Positions 18,701-26,612 of a stretch of DNA of 64,000 nt are shown one piece after another. Numbering within the stretch: the stretch's first letter is position 1; every line of letters begins with the position of its first letter. Made by a program: the position numbers and the translations under genes. The notes beneath the pieces are model-generated. The model had not been told where the DNA came from. It did not search any database and saw only the letters and a list, made by a program, of their open reading frames with translations. This DNA comes from Acidobacteriota bacterium (GTDB lineage Bacteria; Acidobacteriota; Terriglobia; Terriglobales; Acidobacteriaceae). The stretch is taken from the NCBI GenBank assembly GCA_021818585.1, contig JAKATU010000085.1:53883-117882 (forward strand). The letters run 5' to 3'.

Positions 18701-19599
18701 TATAAATAGCCCTCGCCGTGATACTGCGCGCCGCCGGCCTTGCTGATCGTGCTGATGACAATCGGACCATACGGAGACTCCGCGCCGAAGTTCGAAGTTT
18801 CCACCGTCACCTGCGCCGTCATGTCAGGATCGATCAGCGCAATCGCATTACAGTTACAACCTGGATCGTCCACGTCCACGCCGTCCAGCAGTTGGCTTGT
18901 GCCGCCGCGATACGGTGCGCCGTTCGCCGTCAGGCCGTTGCCCACAGCGCTCTGCGCGCCGCTCACGTTCGTGAAGTTGAACGCCGGGCCGTTGCTCAAC
19001 CCGTTCGGCGAAGTCGTTACGCCAGGCAGAATCTTCAACAGCTGCGAAAGATCGCGGCTGCCGAGCGCCAGCTTGTGAATGTCGGTTGCCGTCAGAACAG
19101 CGGCATGTTCGCCGTTGATCGTCGGAATAATCTGCGTCGTCGTGTGAACAGTCACCGTCGTGGCCGCGCTGCCAATCGTCAGCTTGATTGCCGGCAACTG
19201 CGCCGCCGCGCCGGCGTTCAAAACCAGCCCGTGCTGCGCGTATGACTGGAATCCCTTCGCAGAAACCAGAATGTCATAGGTGCCCGGCAGCAGCGTCGGA
19301 ATGTTGAACTGGCCCGCGCTGTTGCTCACCGTCTTGCGTTGTGCCTGCGTCGATTCTTCCGTCAGCGTGATCTTCGCCCCCGGAATCACCGCCCCGGTTG
19401 GATCCGTCACTGTGCCGGAAAGGCTCGCTGTCGTCTGCGCGTGCAAGCCCGGCACACACATCATGAGGCCAACCAGCACTGCCAACACGCCCCATGCGCG
19501 TATCTTCAGGCTCAGGCCGCTACGGCCTCCCGCCCAAAGGCTAGGGACGCCGGCCGATCTGACTCCGCCTTCGCGTCTCCCCTTTTTAACTGTTTGCAT
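15781..19599 (-). CDS. TonB-dependent receptor-like outer-membrane protein with carboxypeptidase-regulatory domain
   Basis: 1272 aa from ATG 19599 with AGGAGA close upstream. After a long cationic N-terminus and signal peptide (VLAVLVGLMMCVPGLHAQ) comes a carboxypeptidase-regulatory-like/Peptidase M14-type beta sandwich (residues ~60-140: SLSGTVTDPTGAVIPGAKI, FNIPTLLPGTYDILVSAKGF). A plug-like region follows (LKILPGVTTSPNGL, LLDGVDVDDPGC), then a long beta-barrel ending in ELSVKYIF with the C-terminal Phe needed for BAM insertion. This 'Oar-like' type is greatly expanded in Acidobacteriota and is thought to import polysaccharide breakdown products; its ligand is not predictable. It is monocistronic, with a terminator downstream and CG-centred palindromes upstream. 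Confidence 0.93.
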   Translation of the reverse strand: MQTVKKGRREGGVRSAGVPSLWAGGRSGLSLKIRAWGVLAVLVGLMMCVPGLHAQTTASLSGTVTDPTGAVIPGAKITLTEESTQAQRKTVSNSAGQFNIPTLLPGTYDILVSAKGFQSYAQHGLVLNAGAAAQLPAIKLTIGSAATTVTVHTTTQIIPTINGEHAAVLTATDIHKLALGSRDLSQLLKILPGVTTSPNGLSNGPAFNFTNVSGAQSAVGNGLTANGAPYRGGTSQLLDGVDVDDPGCNCNAIALIDPDMTAQVTVETSNFGAESPYGPIVISTISKAGGAQYHGEGYLYARNDVLNANDWQSNHQGVPRGAAHYYYPGFNVGGPVPGTHKKLRFWGGYERFLQNTGNANYLESFIPTPDMMNGNFGPTADNATFCLGAANVNATQTNGCNDLTGTVLPDGTVIGPGTPDGSQIPSQYLSAAAKALSSFWPKANANPATTPGGFNYYQVIPGKNNGWLYRLRMDYDPSANTQFYISYQQSYSQELSQGNGAHIYWTPYASIPYPGGGLYSTTYTKAISGHFIHTFSPNITNELIAAWGYGNFPVGPGNPSAATRSGLGYPYGTIFNTGSNVLPSYSTAGYETFPDFSQGDIFDNAAHTYLVKKEMPSFADNFTWQVKTHTLKMGGFTEVVTNDQGEFGDAPNGNFGGFSMGGNVLPNVVTGQKFGSPNNPTANFLMGIATGYNETNKFENVEMAYGTFAGYFDDTWKATKKLSIDYGIRVEHIGHWYDKNKIGEAVFIPSLVQSDYNAGRLNPGLRWHAVDPGVPSSGMPNRFAYITPRFGLSYDVFGNGKTLVRGGWGIFRFADQYNNYTNQLSTSQEILGYGLPSGYQVTMPQIGAAGQSGGTPGQGGAPGIIVPTAAGCSPTNPCVNNGEYALDPLDDQIPDSTAWNLTVDQQLPSKMLLEVAYVGNHAENMPLGGQALSGGGFSAYDDMNKIPLGAFFKPDPVTGLTAQNPEQVNTTCSGQVCNQYADYHPYGKEYGNNSVYMLDTQGYSNYDALQMSLVRRGTNANFDANYTYQSNLSTTLGEDAFHLNRNYGYANTTRRYVFNFSGSYTFQRPYKGDNMLARGAANGWTISNITTWQSGGFIQSNNNPNFGMSLQYDLPSGSTSGVSQATYYGTNATIDIQPVLTCDPRSGTAHYQRIKYSCFAPPKIGEYGPRNYPYTMAAYFDSDMSLYKTFHVWHEQHAEFRIDAFNWLNHPLPQFSGGSQLSLHYQAPVGTQNWTPLASAYPGGNPNNFGVMDTKSGQPNQRTLELSVKYIF

Positions 19600-19974
19600 A
19601 CTGTTCTCCTGAAGCTGTCTTTTTCTCTTGTTTCCGCCGCCCCGCAGCTATCGGTCGCGTGCGCTTCCTTCACGCCACTAACACGTTTTAGCAAACCTAG
19701 TAATCCGTTTTACTAGCGCGGATCATTCTTTACATGGCCGGAATGACTCCTGTCAAACGTTTTTTTAAAGCGCAAATGGACTCAAACGCACCTTCGGCTT
19801 CCACCCAAACCCGAAAGACACAAGCCTACTTTTTTATGTAGAAAGCTGGCCCCCCAAAATCAGGACAATACGTACAAAATCCAGTTTTTAGAATGGATTT
19901 CCAATATTTCATCGCTATAACCTGGCGCTTTTTAGTTAATATCGGTGCCGCTTTGGATAACCCCGGAAAGCCCC
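19600..19974. promoter_or_regulatory. 375-base intergenic region: receptor promoter region with three CG-centred palindromes
   Basis: No gene here. On the minus strand it precedes the TonB receptor. Three palindromes centred on CG, the signature of LacI-family operators, are present: CTAACACGTTTTAG (19678-19691, 6 of 7 pairs), CTAGTAATCCGTTTTACTAG (19697-19716, arms CTAGTAA/TTACTAG perfect), and a weaker core AAACGTTT (19755-19762). Centres are ~22 and ~52 bases apart, close to whole helical turns. A TTGACA (minus strand, complement of 19751-19756) is a possible -35, with only a poor -10 19 bases on. The distal half is AT-rich without recognisable signals. Confidence 0.5.
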
Positions 19975-21792
19975 TCAGCGACCCACAATCGCGGCAGGAG
20001 TCGGCCGCGCCTTACCCGAATAGCACCCCGGCATCTTCGCTCCGGGCACCACTCCAACACCCTGTAATATGCAGTAGTACCGGTCCGCCTTCAGATCCTT
20101 CACCACCTGCTGCTCCCCGGTATCCCAGGTAATGATCACCTTGTCCACCTTCTTATGTGTCCCCAGACCAAAATGCAGACGAAGATCGCTCTGTGAAAAG
20201 TAGCTCCCCCCGCTGCGTATCTCCTGCAAATCGTGCAGTCCACCCGCCACAACCTCCACCCGCGCATTCAGCGCCAGCAGATTCCCCTTGGCCTTCGACC
20301 CTGCCAGTTGCAGGCTGATCCAGTGGTTCTTCGGATTCGGCTCCACCCGCAGAATCATCGGGCCACCCACCAGGTTTTCCACTACCAGTTCCAGATGACC
20401 GTCATTGAATAGATCCCCCACAGCAAGCCCGCGGCTCACCTGCGGTTCCTCAATCGCCGGCCCCGCCAACTTGCTCGCATCCAGAAACGTCCCATTCTCC
20501 CGATTCATAAACAGCAGCTTTGGCTCTCGATAGCGCGTCCCCACGTCCTTCGAATCCACCTGCGGATACACATGTCCGTTCACCTGAAAGAAGTCCGGCC
20601 AGCCATTGTTGTTCAAGTCCACAAACGCATCGCCCCAGCCCACATACGAATCCGTCGTAGCCTTCAACCCCGCCTGATCAGAAACATCGGTAAACATAAA
20701 GTTCCCGTCATTCCGCCACAGCGTCGTGTACTCCCCGCTGAAGTGCGTAATCGCCACCGAGAGGCGGCCCGTATGCAGATAATCCCCAAGCGCGATCCCC
20801 ATGTTGGCCTGCTCGTATCCATCCCCGTTCAGCGCCAGCCCACTCAGGTACCCCAGGTCCGTAAATTTCCCCTTGCCGTTGCCCTTGTACAGGTAATTCG
20901 GTTCCCCGTCATCGCCAACAATCAGGTCCAGCTTGCCGGTCCCGTAAAAATCCTCAAACGTCGACTGCAGCCCGAAGTAATCGTTCGGGTCACTCACGCC
21001 CGCCGCTTTGGAGACATCCGTAAACGTCCCGTTCCCATTGTTCCTGTAAAGATTGTCCGGCGATCCCGGCAGCCCGCGCGGCCCGCACTGCACCGGAATC
21101 CCACGATACATGCACGTCGGCTGAGAACCCAGCTTCGGCAGGTCATGCAAATCCAGCTTCACATAGTGCGGAACAAAAATATCATCCCACCCATTGCCCA
21201 GGTAGTCGCCAAACACCGCGCCCGTCGCCCAGCCATGGTCGCCGCTCAGCCCCGCCTGCTTCGTCACATTCGTAAACGTGCCGTTGCCGTTGTTCCGGTA
21301 AAGCACCACGCCGCCGAAGCAGCTCACCAGCAGGTCCGGCCAGCCATCGTTGTTGTAGTCCCCCACCGAGGCGCCCATCGCCCAGCAAGGATCACCCACA
21401 CCGGCCTGCTTCGTCACATTCGTGAACGTGCCGTTGCCGTTGTTCCGGTAAAGCGCGCTGTACGCCGGAACTCCCTGCAGATACTCGGCCACCGTAGGCG
21501 CGTTCGTAAAGTAAATCGAAGGATATCCGCTGTGGTTGTAGTCAATCAGCGCCACCCCGCCGCTCATCGACTCCACGATATACTTCGCATCCGGCGAAGA
21601 ATTATGCACAAAGTGGATCCCCGTCTTCGCCGTAATATCCACCAGCTTCGGAATGTAGGGGTTCACCGCCGGATGAGCCTGCCCACGGCTCTTTCCGTGC
21701 GTCGCCGTCTGCCCGGCCCATCCGTATACCGCCGGCAGCAGCACGCACGCCAGCACCAGCATCCAGGCCCGATTCCAGCTCAAATCCAACAC
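19975..21792 (-). CDS. CRTAC1-family protein (FG-GAP/VCBS repeats with C-terminal ASPIC/UnbV domain)
   Basis: 605 aa from GTG 21792; TTG 21783 and ATG 21762 are in frame, the former best spaced from GAGGAG. A signal peptide (MLVLACVLLPAVYGWAGQ) precedes FG-GAP-type beta-propeller repeats with calcium-binding loops: GDYNNDGWPDLLVS, GDYLGNGWDDIFVP, DLNNNGWPDFFQVNG, GDLFNDGHLELVVEN. Repeats of YRNNGNGTFTNVTKQAG recur. The C-terminal ASPIC/UnbV domain shows HWISLQLAGSKAKGNLLALNARV and GSYFSQSDLRLHFGLG. Secreted or periplasmic beta-propeller protein of unknown role, common next to TonB receptors in Acidobacteriota. Two ~46-base segments 150 bases apart are near-identical (see findings). Confidence 0.9.
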   Translation of the reverse strand: MLDLSWNRAWMLVLACVLLPAVYGWAGQTATHGKSRGQAHPAVNPYIPKLVDITAKTGIHFVHNSSPDAKYIVESMSGGVALIDYNHSGYPSIYFTNAPTVAEYLQGVPAYSALYRNNGNGTFTNVTKQAGVGDPCWAMGASVGDYNNDGWPDLLVSCFGGVVLYRNNGNGTFTNVTKQAGLSGDHGWATGAVFGDYLGNGWDDIFVPHYVKLDLHDLPKLGSQPTCMYRGIPVQCGPRGLPGSPDNLYRNNGNGTFTDVSKAAGVSDPNDYFGLQSTFEDFYGTGKLDLIVGDDGEPNYLYKGNGKGKFTDLGYLSGLALNGDGYEQANMGIALGDYLHTGRLSVAITHFSGEYTTLWRNDGNFMFTDVSDQAGLKATTDSYVGWGDAFVDLNNNGWPDFFQVNGHVYPQVDSKDVGTRYREPKLLFMNRENGTFLDASKLAGPAIEEPQVSRGLAVGDLFNDGHLELVVENLVGGPMILRVEPNPKNHWISLQLAGSKAKGNLLALNARVEVVAGGLHDLQEIRSGGSYFSQSDLRLHFGLGTHKKVDKVIITWDTGEQQVVKDLKADRYYCILQGVGVVPGAKMPGCYSGKARPTPAAIVGR

Positions 21793-21859
21793 TCCTCGAC
21801 TTTCGGCCCAATCACGCTGAGCCAGTCACGCTGGCCCAGTCGACCGCCAAAAGCCGGCT

Positions 21860-22939
21860 TCAGTTCCCCGCGCCCGGAATCGCATAGTAGCCCTTGCGCG
21901 CATCAATCTTCAGCCCGGGCCGGTCGCAACGGATCTTCACCTTCCGGAACGTCCCGTCTTCCTTCGCGTCCGTCGGCGTGTAGCTTACAAAGTATTGCGT
22001 CCTCAGCTCCTGCGCAATCTCACGAAAAGCCTCGTCCAGCTTCCTCCCGTTGTTGCCCACGTCAATCACCCGCCCGCCCGTCGCCTCGGTCAGCCGCTGC
22101 ATCTGCGCCGCGCCCGTGTAGCCAAACGTAAATCCGCTGTAAAAACTCCGGTCGGCGATCAAAATCACATAAATAATCGCATTCGCCTTGATCGCGTCCT
22201 CGATCGCGGTGCTCGGCTTCGTAGTGCTCCCGAAATCCTCGCCGTCCGTCAGCAGAATCAGCGCCTTGCGCCCCGGTTGCAACCGCATCTTGTCATTCGA
22301 GGCCTGCGCCACCGCGTCATACAGCACTGTGCCCTTCGGTGTTCCCACCGTTGGAACCGTCCCTTGCCCCAATCCCGGAATCCCCACCGAGCCGCCGCCG
22401 CCCGCCGTGTTGATCTGCGCGCTGTTCAACGCATCGTCCAACAGCGTCAGATTATTCGTAAAGTCCTGCCTCAGTTGGACCTGCACGTCAAAGTTCACCA
22501 CAAACGCCTGGTCCTTAGGCCGCAGAACATCTTTCAGAAAACGCTCAGCCGACTGCTTCTCCAGCGGCAGCAAATCCTCCTGGCTCCCGCTCGTATCCAG
22601 CAGAATCCCAAGTGTCAGCGGCTGATTCGCATCCGCCGTCCAGTCCTTGATCGTCTGCGGAACCCCGTTTTCGGTCAGTTTGCAGTCTTCTCTCGTCAGG
22701 TCGTCCACCAGCCCGTGGTGCCGGTTGAACGCGGTGAAGTAGAAATTCACCAGGTTCACGTTCACCTTCAGCTTGGGAACCTTCATCTGCATCACCTGGT
22801 TCGAGGTGTCCGGCGCATTGCTCACCGGCGGAGCATCCGGGGAAGGCAAAACCTGGCCCAGCACCGGAACCGTCGCTATCGCCACAGCCAGCCCAAATCC
22901 TACAAGCGCCGGCACTACGCGGAACTTCAACAGATTCAT
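21860..22939 (-). CDS. VWFA-related acidobacterial domain protein (secreted)
   Basis: 359 aa from ATG 22939, supported by AGGGAA upstream; the frame is open to 23029 but that part has no support. A signal peptide (VVPALVGFGLAVAIATVPVL) leads to a short Pro-rich linker, then an N-terminal beta domain (VNLVNFYFTAFNRHHGLVDD) and a von Willebrand A domain with a MIDAS start, GILLDTSGSQEDLL (~125-138), and GRKALILLTDGEDFGS. The C-terminal VSYTPTDAKEDGTFRKVKI is the tail typical of the acidobacterial VWFA family. Predicted periplasmic adhesion or scaffold protein. Same orientation as the CRTAC1 gene, 67 bases upstream of it, and divergent from a second VWA gene at 23125. Confidence 0.88.
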   Translation of the reverse strand: MNLLKFRVVPALVGFGLAVAIATVPVLGQVLPSPDAPPVSNAPDTSNQVMQMKVPKLKVNVNLVNFYFTAFNRHHGLVDDLTREDCKLTENGVPQTIKDWTADANQPLTLGILLDTSGSQEDLLPLEKQSAERFLKDVLRPKDQAFVVNFDVQVQLRQDFTNNLTLLDDALNSAQINTAGGGGSVGIPGLGQGTVPTVGTPKGTVLYDAVAQASNDKMRLQPGRKALILLTDGEDFGSTTKPSTAIEDAIKANAIIYVILIADRSFYSGFTFGYTGAAQMQRLTEATGGRVIDVGNNGRKLDEAFREIAQELRTQYFVSYTPTDAKEDGTFRKVKIRCDRPGLKIDARKGYYAIPGAGN

Positions 22940-23124
22940 ATACAAATTCCCTCGTCGATCGCCCCGGTTCCGTCCGGCCAGGTCACCACTTCGGAAACCT
23001 CCGCCCAACCCCGGGCCGCAACCGCTCATCTGTTAATCTGAGAATACGCCGAAGCTGGGCGAAACGCAGTGGTGCGGCGAGCTCACGCTTTGAGTTTTTG
23101 TAATGCCGCACGGGGGTTATTCGG

Positions 23125-24399
23125 GTGACGCAAGGCGCCTTGGGCATCTTTTTATCGCTGTTCCTCTTCATGGGGTCAGCCGCAGCACAGCAGCAGGTTC
23201 CAAACGCGCCTCTGCCACAGGCTCCATCCAGCACCAGCCGGTCCGGCAACCTCAATCAGTTGACGGCCCAGATGGCGCCAGGCAAAGGCACGCAGCCGCT
23301 GCCGCAGCAAACCGCGCCCGCCACACCCTCGGCCTCGCAAGAGCAGGGTCCGGTCGGCAACCAGCCGCAAAAGACCCCGCCGGAAATGCCCGCCCCGGGC
23401 CAGCAGGCATACAAGATGGTCGTCCCCGTAACCTACGTCAACGTCCCGGTTACGGTCCTCGACAAACACGGCAAGCCCGTCTCCGGGCTCACCTGGCGTC
23501 AGTTCCGCGTTTATGAGGACGGCGTCCGCCAGCATATCGCTTTCTTCACCAGTGACGCCTATCCCATGTCCATCGCATTCGTCATTGACCAGACGCTCCC
23601 CAGCGACGTCATGAAAAAGGTCAACCACGCCCTCGCTGCCGTGCAAGGCGGGCTCGCACCCTATGACAGCATGGCCGTCGTCACCTACGACGGAACGGGC
23701 CCCAAGCTCATCACCACCTTCACCGCGGCTCACAGCAGCCGGCTCACCGTGGCCCTCAAAAACTCCCAGCGCTCCGGTGAGCGCATGGGCGTGCCCAGCA
23801 TGTCCGGCCCCATGATGGCCGGCCCCACCATCAACGGCCAGCAGGTGGACCCCAACCTGGCGCCCCAGCGCGGCAACGCCGGATTCCTCGTTATGCCCCG
23901 CACCGCGCACCCGCTCAATGACGCCATCCTCTACGCCGCCAATCTGCTTTCCCAACAGCCCCGCGGCCGCAAGCGCATCATTTATGTCATCAGTGACGGC
24001 AAGGACGTCCGCAGCCAGGCCTCCTACAAGCAGGTCGCCCGCTTTCTGCTCACCAACAACATCACCGTATACGGCACCCTCGTAGGCGATGCCTCCATCT
24101 GGGGCGTCGGATTCCTCGACAAGGTTCACCTTCCCCTGCTGCCGCCGGAAGATGTGCTGCCCAAATACGCCGTGGCCACCGGTGGCCAGGTCGATGCCGA
24201 ATTCTCCGAGAATGCCATTCAAGAGAGCTTTGCCCGCATCACCGCCATGGCGCGCGACCAGTACACCCTCATGTACGCCAGCCATACGCCGCTGCTCTCT
24301 GAGAAGTTCCGCACCATCGACGTTCGCGTGGAAGGCATTCCAGGACTCACCATCCTCGCCAAGCGCGGCTACTATCCCTCCGCCAACATGGGTCAATGA
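23125..24399 (+). CDS. VWFA-related acidobacterial domain protein, second and divergent copy
   Basis: 424 aa from GTG 23125. Signal peptide ALGIFLSLFLFMGSAAAQ, then a ~70-residue Gln/Pro-rich linker. The core repeats the family layout: TYVNVPVTVLDKHGKPVSGL (split as TYVNVPVTVLD, KHGKPVSGL), FRVYEDGVRQHIAFF, VWA MIDAS region AFVIDQTLPSDVMKK, where the usual DxSxS is degraded to DQTLPS, and KRIIYVISDGKDVRSQ. It ends RTIDVRVEGIPGLTILAKRGYYPS. Because the MIDAS serines are altered, metal binding is uncertain. It shares a 185-base divergent promoter region with the 21860 gene and overlaps the transporter gene by 4 bases (ATGA). Confidence 0.88.
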   Translation: MTQGALGIFLSLFLFMGSAAAQQQVPNAPLPQAPSSTSRSGNLNQLTAQMAPGKGTQPLPQQTAPATPSASQEQGPVGNQPQKTPPEMPAPGQQAYKMVVPVTYVNVPVTVLDKHGKPVSGLTWRQFRVYEDGVRQHIAFFTSDAYPMSIAFVIDQTLPSDVMKKVNHALAAVQGGLAPYDSMAVVTYDGTGPKLITTFTAAHSSRLTVALKNSQRSGERMGVPSMSGPMMAGPTINGQQVDPNLAPQRGNAGFLVMPRTAHPLNDAILYAANLLSQQPRGRKRIIYVISDGKDVRSQASYKQVARFLLTNNITVYGTLVGDASIWGVGFLDKVHLPLLPPEDVLPKYAVATGGQVDAEFSENAIQESFARITAMARDQYTLMYASHTPLLSEKFRTIDVRVEGIPGLTILAKRGYYPSANMGQ

Positions 24400-25283
24400 T
24401 CCTCACCTCCGGCGCTCAGGCCAATCTCCTTGGTCTGGGCGCCGCCCTCGTTTGGGGCACGGCTGACTTCGCCGGCGGACTCGTCACGCGCCGCACCTTT
24501 CCCTCCATCGTCGTCGCCATCGCGCACGGACTCAGCCTCCTCGTCATCCTCGGCATCCTGCTTGCCGCCGGCATCCCTATTCCCTCCACGCAAACCATCC
24601 TCTACGGCCTCATCAGCGGAGCCGCCGGCGGCATCGGCCTCATGCTCTTCTATGAGGGGCTCGCTATCGGAGCCATGGGGCTCACATCCGCCCTCACCGG
24701 CGTCATCACCGCCATCCTGCCCGTCGTCTACTCCTACTTTCGTCAGGGCAGTCCCAGCCCCGCCCAGATCGCAGGCTTCATCGTCGCCATCGCCGCCATC
24801 TGGCTCATCGCCTACACGCCTGGAGACAAACCTCATCCACGCGGCCTCGGTCTCGCCGTCGGAGCAGGCATCGGCTTCGGGCTCCTGCTCATCTTCCTCG
24901 AAAAAGCAGGCGCTCACAGCGTAGGATGGGCGCTCGCGCTCTCCCGCGTCTCCAGCGCCTCCATCGCCATGACCGTCAGCGCTTTCATTCTCATCCGTGG
25001 CAAGGGCAAGTTCAGCATCGAACCCACCCACGCATCCCCCCGCGCGTTCTTCATCCGCATCCTGCCCCTGGCCGCGCTGGCAGGCGCCCTCGACACATCC
25101 GGCAACTTCCTCTACACCCTCTCCGCCATTCGCGGACGCATCGACGTCGCCGCCGTCCTATCCTCACTCTATCCCGGAGCCACTATCCTCCTCGCCGCAT
25201 GGCTCCTCCGCGAGCGCACCACCCGCACCCAGGCTATCGGCATGGCCCTCGCGCTTGTCGCCGTCGTCCTCATCTCCTTCTGA
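24396..25283 (+). CDS. EamA/DMT-family transporter
   Basis: 295 aa, about ten transmembrane helices in two EamA halves: GLGAALVWGTADFAGGLVTR, VVAIAHGLSLLVILGILLAA, MGLTSALTGVITAILPVVYS, then GLGLAVGAGIGFGLLLIFLE and ILLAAWLLRERTTRTQAIG near the end, the last being the RE...T.QxxG hallmark of DMT transporters. Likely exports an amino acid or metabolite across the inner membrane; substrate unknown. The ATG overlaps the stop of the VWA gene by 4 bases, so translation is coupled although the functions seem unrelated. Converges with the alcohol dehydrogenase gene; the terminator between them belongs to the latter. Confidence 0.9.
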   Translation: MILTSGAQANLLGLGAALVWGTADFAGGLVTRRTFPSIVVAIAHGLSLLVILGILLAAGIPIPSTQTILYGLISGAAGGIGLMLFYEGLAIGAMGLTSALTGVITAILPVVYSYFRQGSPSPAQIAGFIVAIAAIWLIAYTPGDKPHPRGLGLAVGAGIGFGLLLIFLEKAGAHSVGWALALSRVSSASIAMTVSAFILIRGKGKFSIEPTHASPRAFFIRILPLAALAGALDTSGNFLYTLSAIRGRIDVAAVLSSLYPGATILLAAWLLRERTTRTQAIGMALALVAVVLISF

Positions 25284-25315
25284 AAAGAAAAAAGGGCAGG
25301 ACTCGCGTCCCACCC
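25283..25315 (-). terminator. Rho-independent terminator of the alcohol dehydrogenase gene
   Basis: Minus strand: interrupted stem GGG/CCC plus GGAC/GTCC around a 4-base loop (25294-25315), then TTTTTTCTTTT. It lies 27 bases after the dehydrogenase stop. Confidence 0.75.
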
Positions 25316-25341
25316 CTCTCCATCCCGCTCAACCAGCGGAT

Positions 25342-26388
25342 TTACTTCTTCAGCGAAGCCATATCGATCACAAAGCGGTACTTCACATCCGCCTTCACCA
25401 CACGTTCAAACGCTTCGTTGATCTGCTCCATCCGGATCATCTCAATATCCGCTGTAATGCCCTTTACCGCGCAATAATCCAGCATCTCCTGCGTCTCCTT
25501 CATGCCTCCAATGATCGACCCGGACATATTCCGCCGCTTGAAGATCAAATCGCCCATAAACAGCGTCGGTGGAGTATCCGGCAGACCCACCTGAGCATAA
25601 GTTGCGTCCCGCTTCAGCAGTTGCAGCAGCGCATTGATGTTGTGCGGGGCAGAAACCGTGTCCAGAATAAAGTCGAAGCTCGAAGCCTGCTTCCTCATCG
25701 CCGCCGGGTCCTTCGAAATCACCACTTCGTCCGCGCCCAGCTGCTTCGCATCCTCAATCTTTGACTCCGAAGTCGTGAACTGCACCACATGCGCGCCAAA
25801 CGAGTGCGCAAACTTCAGGCCCATGTGGCCCAGTCCGCCCAGGCCCACAATGCCCACTTTCATGCCTGGGCCCACCTTCCAGTGCCGCAGCGGCGAGTAC
25901 GTCGTAATCCCCGAGCAAAGCAGCGGAGCTACGCCCGCAAGATTCTTCGTCTCCTTCACCGAGTGAACAAAATGCTCGTCCACCACAATGTTGTTCGAGT
26001 AGCCGCCGTAGGTCACGTCGCCGTACTTGTCCTTCACGCCATAGGTCAGCGTCGCGCCGTTGTCGCAATACTGCTCCTCATTGTTCTTGCAGCTCGGGCA
26101 CGTCCGGCACGAATCTACAATCACGCCCACGCCCACCGTGTCGCCCGCCTTGAACCGCGACACTTCCTTGCCGACCGCAGTCACGCGGCCAACAATCTCG
26201 TGCCCCGGAACCATCGGATACACCGCGTTCTTCCACTCATTCCGAACCGAGTGAATATCCGAGTGGCAAACACCCGAATAAAGAATCTCAACCACCACAT
26301 CCTTGTCCTTCGGATCGCGGCGTTCAAATGAAAACGGCGTCAGCGGCGTAGTCGCACTGTGCCCGGCATAGCCATGAGACTGCATCAT
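25342..26388 (-). CDS. Zinc-dependent NAD(P)(H) alcohol dehydrogenase, YahK/CAD type
   Basis: 348 aa, full length for this MDR family. Catalytic zinc ligands Cys in YSGVCHSDIHSVRNEW (~40) and GHEIVGRV (His-Glu ~62), structural zinc cluster CRTCPSCKNNEEQYC (~94-108), and the NAD(P) fold VGIVGLGGLGHMGLKFA (~180). DTVSAPHNINALLQLLKRD and the closing RYRFVIDM-like tail (VKYRFVIDMASL) match broad-specificity aldehyde reductases such as E. coli YahK. It would reduce aldehydes to alcohols using NADPH. ATG 26388 (second ATG follows at once) has GAGGAG ~10 bases upstream. Monocistronic, with its own terminator. Confidence 0.94.
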   Translation of the reverse strand: MMQSHGYAGHSATTPLTPFSFERRDPKDKDVVVEILYSGVCHSDIHSVRNEWKNAVYPMVPGHEIVGRVTAVGKEVSRFKAGDTVGVGVIVDSCRTCPSCKNNEEQYCDNGATLTYGVKDKYGDVTYGGYSNNIVVDEHFVHSVKETKNLAGVAPLLCSGITTYSPLRHWKVGPGMKVGIVGLGGLGHMGLKFAHSFGAHVVQFTTSESKIEDAKQLGADEVVISKDPAAMRKQASSFDFILDTVSAPHNINALLQLLKRDATYAQVGLPDTPPTLFMGDLIFKRRNMSGSIIGGMKETQEMLDYCAVKGITADIEMIRMEQINEAFERVVKADVKYRFVIDMASLKK

Positions 26389-26612
26389 GTCTTTTCGTAC
26401 TCCTCGATGTATTTTGCAGCGAAATAGTGACTATCGTAGATTAAATCTGCCAAACCCTGCATTCCAGGGCGGCCCGGAATCTGTTTCAACTGATGCGACA
26501 AACTCCCCTCGCGGTGCAGCCTGCCGTCAAACCTGCTCCGTCCCTCCACCCAAAAGCCCCCAAACCCGCCTGCCGCCACTCTCAGGTACAATTTTCCTCT
26601 GGACCCAACCCT

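Noticed and set aside
24396..25283. EamA gene as functional partner of the VWA gene because of the 4-base overlap
   Set aside because: Overlap shows coupled translation only; families and roles are unrelated.
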